A DNA stretch of 13,022 bases from Spirochaetales bacterium (GTDB lineage Bacteria > Spirochaetota > Spirochaetia > DSM-27196 > PWMO01). The notes under the pieces were generated by a model, which did no database searches, had not been told where the DNA came from, and saw only the letters and a program-made list of their open reading frames with translations. A program made the position numbers and the translations under genes. The stretch spans positions 1 to 13,022 of the forward strand of contig SKLB01000124.1 in NCBI GenBank assembly GCA_007123465.1, written 5' to 3'. Shown here piece by piece: positions 8,760 to 13,022 of this stretch (position 1 is its first letter; each line of letters begins with the position of its first letter).

Positions 8760-10252
8760 GCCACCAGACCCCGCAGCAGTTACAGCAGCAGGCCCTCGAT
8801 ACACTGGCCTCGATCGAAGGCCGGGAGCTGTCCAGGAAGGAGCGCATGCAGCTGCCGCAGCAACCGATGCCGGCACAAGACCCGCACGAGCGACGCTCCA
8901 CAATGTCCGAGGTGACCTTCGGATACAGCGAAGAGCAGGCGCAGATCGAAGCGATGCGCTGCCTGCAATGCAAGAACGCGCCGTGTATCGACGGATGTCC
9001 GGTTCGCATCGATATCCCGGCTTTCATCAAGGCGATTGAAGATCGGGAGTACGGCGCCTCGATTGATATCATCCGTGAAGCCAGCCTGTTACCGGCCATC
9101 TGCGGACGTGTGTGCCCGCAGGAAAACCAGTGTCAGGCAAACTGTACCGTTGGCAAGGCGCTGAAAGATCCTTTCCAGTCGGTCTCTATCGGGCGGCTCG
9201 AACGCTACGTGGCCGATCGCGACCGGGAGCACAGCGGCGGCGGCGTTCCGGAGGTCAAACCGCAAACCGGCAAGCGGGTGGCGGTTGTAGGCAGTGGCCC
9301 CGCCAGCATCACGGTAGCCGCCGATCTCAGGCGGGAGGGCCACGCAGTGACTATCCTGGAGGCGTTCCATCGCCCCGGCGGTGTGATGATCTACGGCATT
9401 CCTGAGTTTCGCCTGCCGAAGTCGATTGTTGATCAGGAAATTGAGACCCTGAAGAAGATGGGTGTCCAGATCAAGACCAACTTCCTGGTTGGCCGCACGC
9501 GAAAGCTGCAGGACCTGCTGCAGAAAGATGGATACGATGCGATCTTCATCGGAACCGGCGCCGGTCTGCCGAAGTTCCTGGGCATAGAAGGCGAGAACCT
9601 GGTAGGAGTGTTCTCCGCCAACGAGTACCTGACGCGCAGCAACATGATGAAGGCCTACGACCGGAGCCATGCCGACACCCCGATCTATCAGCCGAAGAAG
9701 GTAGCCGTCTTTGGCGGCGGTAACGTAGCCATGGATGCCGCGCGGACCGCGGTGCGGCTGGGCGCCGCGGAGGTCAACGTGATCTACCGCCGTACCCGCA
9801 CGGAGATGCCGGCGCGCGCCGAAGAAGTCGACCACGCCGAAGAAGAGGGGGTGATCTTTCACTTCCTGCGCAGCCCCAAACGCATCCTGGGTGATGAACA
9901 GGACCGCGTGACAGGGATTGAATGCCTGTCGTACGAACTGGGTGCCCCCGACGAATCCGGCCGCCGCCGCCCGATTGCGATCCCCGGCAGCGAAAGCACT
10001 ATTGAACTAGACACCGTACTGGTATCGATTGGTAACGACTCCAACCCGCTGATCACCCAGACCACGCCGCAGCTTCAAGCCAACAAGTGGGGCAACATCA
10101 TCACCGATGAAAACGGCAGAACATCGATGGACCGCGTTTTTGCCGGTGGTGATATCGTACTCGGCGCTGCCACGGTGATCCTGGCCATGGGTGAGGGCCG
10201 CAAGGCGGCAGCAGCAATTCACGAGATGCTCAGCAGCAGTGGCTCCGCGTGA
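8756..10252 (+). CDS. nfnB: NfnB/SudA-type large subunit, GltD-like NADPH-binding iron-sulfur flavoprotein
   Basis: Large subunit partnering the preceding gene; often annotated as glutamate synthase small subunit because it is homologous to GltD, but no glutamate synthase large subunit is nearby. (This nfnB is unrelated to the nitroreductase of the same name.) The protein has 498 residues. Two [4Fe-4S] cysteine sets are visible: Cys69, 72, 77, 81 and Cys116, 120, 126, 130. The FAD loop GSGPAS is at 179-184, PGGVMIYGIPEFRLPK at 207-222, and the NADP loop GGGNVAMDAAR at 320-330, followed by YRRTRTEMPA with the arginines expected for NADPH. FAGGDIVLGAATV at 462-474 closes the FAD site. The ATG overlaps the nfnA stop by 4 bases and has GAGG 10 bases upstream. 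The roughly 50 residues before the first cluster are typical of the family, ending in PMPAQDPHER. Confidence 0.92.
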   Translation: MSHQTPQQLQQQALDTLASIEGRELSRKERMQLPQQPMPAQDPHERRSTMSEVTFGYSEEQAQIEAMRCLQCKNAPCIDGCPVRIDIPAFIKAIEDREYGASIDIIREASLLPAICGRVCPQENQCQANCTVGKALKDPFQSVSIGRLERYVADRDREHSGGGVPEVKPQTGKRVAVVGSGPASITVAADLRREGHAVTILEAFHRPGGVMIYGIPEFRLPKSIVDQEIETLKKMGVQIKTNFLVGRTRKLQDLLQKDGYDAIFIGTGAGLPKFLGIEGENLVGVFSANEYLTRSNMMKAYDRSHADTPIYQPKKVAVFGGGNVAMDAARTAVRLGAAEVNVIYRRTRTEMPARAEEVDHAEEEGVIFHFLRSPKRILGDEQDRVTGIECLSYELGAPDESGRRRPIAIPGSESTIELDTVLVSIGNDSNPLITQTTPQLQANKWGNIITDENGRTSMDRVFAGGDIVLGAATVILAMGEGRKAAAAIHEMLSSSGSA

Positions 10253-10264
10253 GCCGCGGGCTGC

Positions 10265-10996
10265 CTAACGGCCGTAGCGCGGCGGCTGGTTGCGAGTGTA
10301 GAGCCGGTGAATGGTCTTTTCGATGCTGGCGGCCTCTGCGGTGTAGAGTTTAATCACGTAATCGCCGACCTCCTCGGGAGTCAGCCACTCATCGAGAACC
10401 TCGCTGCCGCGACCGCGCGTCTTGATTGGATGATACGCCATCAGAGAGTGAATGCGGATGTTGGTGGCGTGCGCCTCCTGCTTGAGTACACGCGACATCA
10501 TCAGCTGGGCGGCGGCCACAATCGATACTACGCCCTCCTCGGGTGCAATCAGCTCGGCGGCACCGCCGTTGATCATCACGTACACGCCACTGTTGCGCTC
10601 CTGCATGATCGATACCAGCGCGCGTATGCAGAGGAAGTGAGTCGTCAGGTTGTTGTGAATCACCTGCTGCCAGTGTTCGAAAGGCATATTGTGGAGGCTG
10701 TACCCGTAGTACCATCCTCCGAGGCAGGCAACACCGAGATCTACGCGCCCGTAGCGGTTGAGTAGTTCGACGCGAAACCGTGACATCGACTCTTCATCCG
10801 AAACCGACGCAGCGATGCAGCTCAGGCTACCGTCCTCGATATCGCTCACGTACTGTTCGAGCCGTTCGCGCCTGGCATCGCTGCGATAGGGAACCACAAC
10901 GGTAGCCCCTTGACGCAGGAACTGACGTACCAGACCTTCGCCAACACTACCGGTTCCGCCGGCTACCACCACAATCGCATCGCTCAGCTTCTTCAT
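10265..10996 (-). CDS. Short-chain dehydrogenase-fold protein lacking the Ser/Tyr/Lys catalytic residues
   Basis: A 243-residue Rossmann-fold protein of the SDR superfamily. The nucleotide-binding loop is AGGTGSVGEG (12-21), followed by a second strand ending VVVPYRSDARRE, whose Arg would suit NADP. The helix-4 Asn is kept in HNNLTTHF (114-121). In the active-site segment, where the family has a Ser and then Y-x-x-x-K, this protein reads INGGAAELIAPEEG (142-155) and then VVSIVAAAQLMMSRVLK. There is no Tyr and no Lys between 146 and 171, and Gly replaces Ser. It is therefore probably not a normal oxidoreductase. The start is supported by an AGGGGGGAG ribosome binding site and a promoter upstream. 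It is downstream of the KamA-family gene on the same strand. Its role is unknown. Confidence 0.8.
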   Translation of the reverse strand: MKKLSDAIVVVAGGTGSVGEGLVRQFLRQGATVVVPYRSDARRERLEQYVSDIEDGSLSCIAASVSDEESMSRFRVELLNRYGRVDLGVACLGGWYYGYSLHNMPFEHWQQVIHNNLTTHFLCIRALVSIMQERNSGVYVMINGGAAELIAPEEGVVSIVAAAQLMMSRVLKQEAHATNIRIHSLMAYHPIKTRGRGSEVLDEWLTPEEVGDYVIKLYTAEAASIEKTIHRLYTRNQPPRYGR

Positions 10997-11014
10997 CAGC
11001 TCCCCCCTCGCTCC

Positions 11015-11045
11015 ATTGTAACGCTAAGTCGAGCGATTCCGTCAA
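11015..11045 (-). promoter_or_regulatory. Putative promoter of the SDR-fold gene
   Basis: On the minus strand, TTGACG (11045-11040) and TACAAT (11020-11015) match the sigma-70 consensus at five of six positions each, but the spacer is 19 bases, a little long. It sits in the 58-base gap just after the KamA-family stop codon, so the SDR gene can be expressed separately from that gene. Confidence 0.5.
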
Positions 11046-11054
11046 GAAAATTCT

Positions 11055-12068
11055 TTATAACGACGATGCATTTTCTTGTGGATAGCGATACTCGTTGCCG
11101 TCGGGGCCGCGCAGAACGTAGGCGCCCGGTTCCGTGCGTAGTAACGCACTTTCGATCGCTACCTTGCCGCCACCGCCGGGAAGATCGACCGCATAGGTCG
11201 GCAGCGCCAGGTTGGACAGGCGCGAGCGCAGTGTGCGCATCAGTTCCAGCCCTTCGGCGATAGTGGTGCGAAAATGCGCTGTCCCGCTGGCCAGATCACC
11301 CTGGAAAAGATAATAGGGACGCACGCCCAGCCGCAGCAATCCGGTGAACAGCGCCTCGAGCACTGTTGCCCGGTTATTGACGCCGCGCAGCAGAACCGTC
11401 TGGTTGGCTACCGCCACTCCGGCGCCGAGCAACCGCCCGATAGCAGCTTCAAATGAGTCCGTGAGCTCGTGCGGATGATTGACGTGCACCACTACCCAGG
11501 CCGGTAACCGCGTTCCCAGCGCCGAGGCAAACGCCTCGGTTACACGCTGCGGCAGGACCACCGGCATGCGCGTGCACAGCCGGATCAGGTAGTCATCAAC
11601 CTCGCGCAAGCGGTCGACCACGGTAAACAGTTCTGCGTCAGCCAGCATCAGCGGATCACCTCCGGAGAGCAGCACCTCGCGCACCTGCGGCGTCCGGCCG
11701 AGGTAATCGCAGACCTGCTCCAGTTCAGCCGGCGTGATTCGGCCGGAACCGTTGGCGGTAAAGTGGCGCCGGAAGCAGTGGCGACAATAGACCGCGCAGC
11801 TATCATTGACCAGCAGCAGAGCACGGTCATAGTAGTGATGCACCAGCCGCGGCGCCACGGTGTAGCGATCGTCACCGATGGGGTCCGGATCTTCGTACGC
11901 GCGAATCTCCCGCTCGGCCGGCTGCGGCACGTACTGTGCGGCAATCGGATCGCTAACGGGGTCCTCACTGGCCGCCAGAGCGGCGTAGTAGCGGCTGACC
12001 CCGAGCGGTAACTGTGTCCTGTGATGTACTTCCCGCAGCAGATCCTCAGAAAACCGGTCATGTTTCAC
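11055..12068 (-). CDS. KamA-family radical SAM/PLP protein (lysine 2,3-aminomutase-like)
   Basis: Predicted 2,3-aminomutase using SAM, a [4Fe-4S] cluster and PLP. The protein has 337 residues. The cluster motif CAVYCRHC supplies Cys91, Cys95 and Cys98, and Arg100 follows, as in the substrate-carboxylate-binding position of lysine 2,3-aminomutase. SGGDP (135-139) contacts SAM. YYLFQGDLASGTAHFRT has Asp258, and AVDLPGGGGK has Asp295 and the PLP lysine Lys302; the two aspartates match those that bind the lysine side chain. The length is that of EpmB (about 340), not classical KamA (about 416), and the C-terminal zinc cysteines are absent. It could act on free lysine or on lysine of elongation factor P; no efp or epmA is in the window. 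The start is GTG at 12068, the only start codon before an upstream stop in frame. No clear ribosome binding site precedes it. Confidence 0.88.
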   Translation of the reverse strand: MKHDRFSEDLLREVHHRTQLPLGVSRYYAALAASEDPVSDPIAAQYVPQPAEREIRAYEDPDPIGDDRYTVAPRLVHHYYDRALLLVNDSCAVYCRHCFRRHFTANGSGRITPAELEQVCDYLGRTPQVREVLLSGGDPLMLADAELFTVVDRLREVDDYLIRLCTRMPVVLPQRVTEAFASALGTRLPAWVVVHVNHPHELTDSFEAAIGRLLGAGVAVANQTVLLRGVNNRATVLEALFTGLLRLGVRPYYLFQGDLASGTAHFRTTIAEGLELMRTLRSRLSNLALPTYAVDLPGGGGKVAIESALLRTEPGAYVLRGPDGNEYRYPQENASSL

Positions 12069-12109
12069 AGAGACTACTGTGCCGTAAACCGCGCGCTTCT
12101 GCTACCCGT

Positions 12110-12134
12110 CTGCGGCTGCCTTGACCAGCCGCGG
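12110..12134. repeat. Inverted repeat between the divergent KamA-family and DUF434 genes
   Basis: GCGGCTG (12112-12118) pairs with CAGCCGC (12126-12132) around a 7-base loop, with a weak extension to 12110/12134. It has no T-run, so it is not a terminator. It lies in the 86-base divergent gap and overlaps the putative -35 of the DUF434 gene. It could be an operator, or chance in G+C-rich sequence. Confidence 0.25.
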
Positions 12135-12149
12135 CGGCACCACTACCGT
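12121..12149 (+). promoter_or_regulatory. Possible promoter of the DUF434-parvulin gene, leaderless mRNA possible
   Basis: TTGACC (12121-12126), a 17-base spacer, then TACCGT (12144-12149). The -35 is good (five of six) and the -10 weak (three of six). The implied start point falls at about 12155-12156, on the ATG itself, and no Shine-Dalgarno precedes that ATG. A leaderless transcript would fit both facts, but this is speculative. Confidence 0.25.
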
Positions 12150-12154
12150 TAGCT

Positions 12155-13022
12155 ATGCTCATCAGCGATTCGCTGCGCGCCGCGTGCATTGACTACCGCT
12201 ACCTTCTCGACCGCGGCTATCCCGATCAGGGCGTGCTCAAACTGGTAGGAGACCGGCACCGGCTGTCGAGTACCGAACGCGCGATACTGCACCGCGGGGT
12301 GTTCTCAGAAGCGGCGTCCGCACGCTACAGCGAGCGGCGGATAGCGCCGCAGAAGGCTCCGGCTCCACTCTACATCGACGGATTCAATGTCCTGTTCACA
12401 GTGGCAAACTACCTGGCCGGCCGCCCCCTGGTTCTGGCAACCGATGGTTTCATGCGCGACATCGGCGGAACGCACAACCGGTTGCCAATCGACGAACGGC
12501 TGCAACAGGTGCACAATGCGCTGGTCGGTGCAGTCAGATCAAACCGTATCGAGCACTGCGAGGTGCTGTTTGACAGGCCGGTGGCGTGGAGCCTCGAACA
12601 CGCTCGGCTGCTGCAAGCGCGGGGGCCGGAGTTTCGCTGTTCTGCGGTAGAGCGGGTGGATGAAACCCTGGTATCAGTGCAGGACGGTAGCCTGGCCAGC
12701 AGCGATACCGGGATTGTCGGGCGTTGCACGCGTCCGGTTGTAGACCTGGCAGCTGCCGCGCTTCGCGAAACGTTTGCGCCTCGGTTTCTTGACCTCCGGG
12801 CACTGTTTGCGGACAATCGTCCGATGGAATGGAGAGCAAGTCATATTCTGGTCAAGAGCAAGGACCTGGCGCGCCGTCTCAGGCAGGAGATCAAGCAGGG
12901 GGCGCGGTTTGAAGAAGTGGCGCGGCAGCACTCGACCTGTCCGAGCAAATCGAAGGGCGGAGACCTCGGCTGGTTTGGTGAAGGCAAGATGGTCAAGCCG
13001 TTTGAAGATGCGGTCAGGAAGA
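12155..13022 (+). CDS. DUF434 protein fused in frame to a parvulin-type peptidyl-prolyl isomerase (C-terminus cut by window edge)
   Basis: One uninterrupted frame of at least 289 codons, open to the window end. Residues 1-221 are a full DUF434-family protein. The N-terminal block is DYRYLLDRGYP...LKLVGDRHRLSSTERAILHR. The C-terminal domain has YIDGFNVL (73-80), ATDGFMRD (95-102), LFDRPVAWS (138-146) and SSDTGIV (182-188). From residue 226 a parvulin domain follows: RASHILVK with His230, STCPS with Cys262, KGGDLGWFGEGKMVKPFE with Met279 and Phe283. These match the active-site residues of PpiC-type isomerases. Both family assignments are clear. DUF434 has no known function as far as I know. The parvulin part could begin separately at Met224 (12824), but no ribosome binding site precedes it. 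The ATG at 12155 is the only start after an in-frame stop at 12122. Confidence 0.85.
   Translation, partial: MLISDSLRAACIDYRYLLDRGYPDQGVLKLVGDRHRLSSTERAILHRGVFSEAASARYSERRIAPQKAPAPLYIDGFNVLFTVANYLAGRPLVLATDGFMRDIGGTHNRLPIDERLQQVHNALVGAVRSNRIEHCEVLFDRPVAWSLEHARLLQARGPEFRCSAVERVDETLVSVQDGSLASSDTGIVGRCTRPVVDLAAAALRETFAPRFLDLRALFADNRPMEWRASHILVKSKDLARRLRQEIKQGARFEEVARQHSTCPSKSKGGDLGWFGEGKMVKPFEDAVRK

Noticed and set aside
7824..8903. Open frame of 359 codons on the minus strand opposite nfnA
   Set aside because: nfnA and nfnB occupy the other strand with full motifs, a promoter and ribosome binding sites. The antisense translation resembles nothing known.
10252..10287. AGCCGC...GCGGCT pairing across the convergent ends of nfnB and the SDR gene
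   Set aside because: Six base pairs around a 24-base loop with no T-run; likely chance in G+C-rich sequence.
12409..12931. Several minus-strand open frames opposite the DUF434-parvulin gene
   Set aside because: They overlap a frame with two clear protein families and have no recognisable motif or start signals.
12824..13022. Parvulin as a separate gene starting at the ATG at 12824
   Set aside because: No stop codon separates it from the DUF434 frame and no ribosome binding site precedes the ATG, so a fusion is the simpler reading; kept as the alternative.

Overview
The window is a G+C-rich stretch of bacterial chromosome with dense, mostly housekeeping genes. No gene-free stretch exceeds 300 bases (the longest is about 170 bases, 7751-7919). 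I saw no rRNA, tRNA, insertion sequence, phage gene or CRISPR array. The gene set is: an ArgR-type arginine regulator leading an argCBDG cluster; a bacterial-type glucose-6-phosphate isomerase; an NfnAB/SudBA iron-sulfur flavoenzyme; a KamA-family radical SAM protein; and a DUF434 protein. It suggests an anaerobic or fermentative bacterium. A free-living spirochaete is my best guess, but that is inference from gene content and not proven here.

Layout. (1) 1-6412, all on the plus strand: argR (5' end outside the window), argC, argB, argD and argG with gaps or overlaps of -8 to +51 bases, then pgi 40 bases after argG. This looks like one transcription unit led by its own repressor. It covers NAG phosphorylation, reduction and transamination, then argininosuccinate synthesis. 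argJ/argA, argF and argH are not in view. (2) 6421-7803, minus strand: a promoter, a 31-codon reading frame that looks like the remnant of an AIM24/TIGR00266 gene, an alpha/beta hydrolase of the monoacylglycerol-lipase type, and a small membrane protein whose start overlaps the hydrolase stop. (3) 7838-10252, plus strand: a palindrome and a strong extended -10 promoter, then nfnA-nfnB (sudB-sudA), overlapping by 4 bases. (4) 10265-12068, minus strand: a KamA-family radical SAM/PLP protein, then a short-chain-dehydrogenase-fold protein with its own promoter and without the usual catalytic residues. (5) 12155 to the window end, plus strand: one uninterrupted frame joining a complete DUF434 protein to a parvulin-type peptidyl-prolyl isomerase.

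Most of the window is ordinary. The points that deserve attention are the DUF434-parvulin fusion, the SDR-fold protein lacking its Ser/Tyr/Lys, the AIM24-like remnant that keeps a good ribosome binding site and promoter, and a KamA-type protein without the C-terminal zinc cysteines of classical lysine 2,3-aminomutase. I found no complete novel multi-gene system. The fusion is the best candidate for something undescribed.
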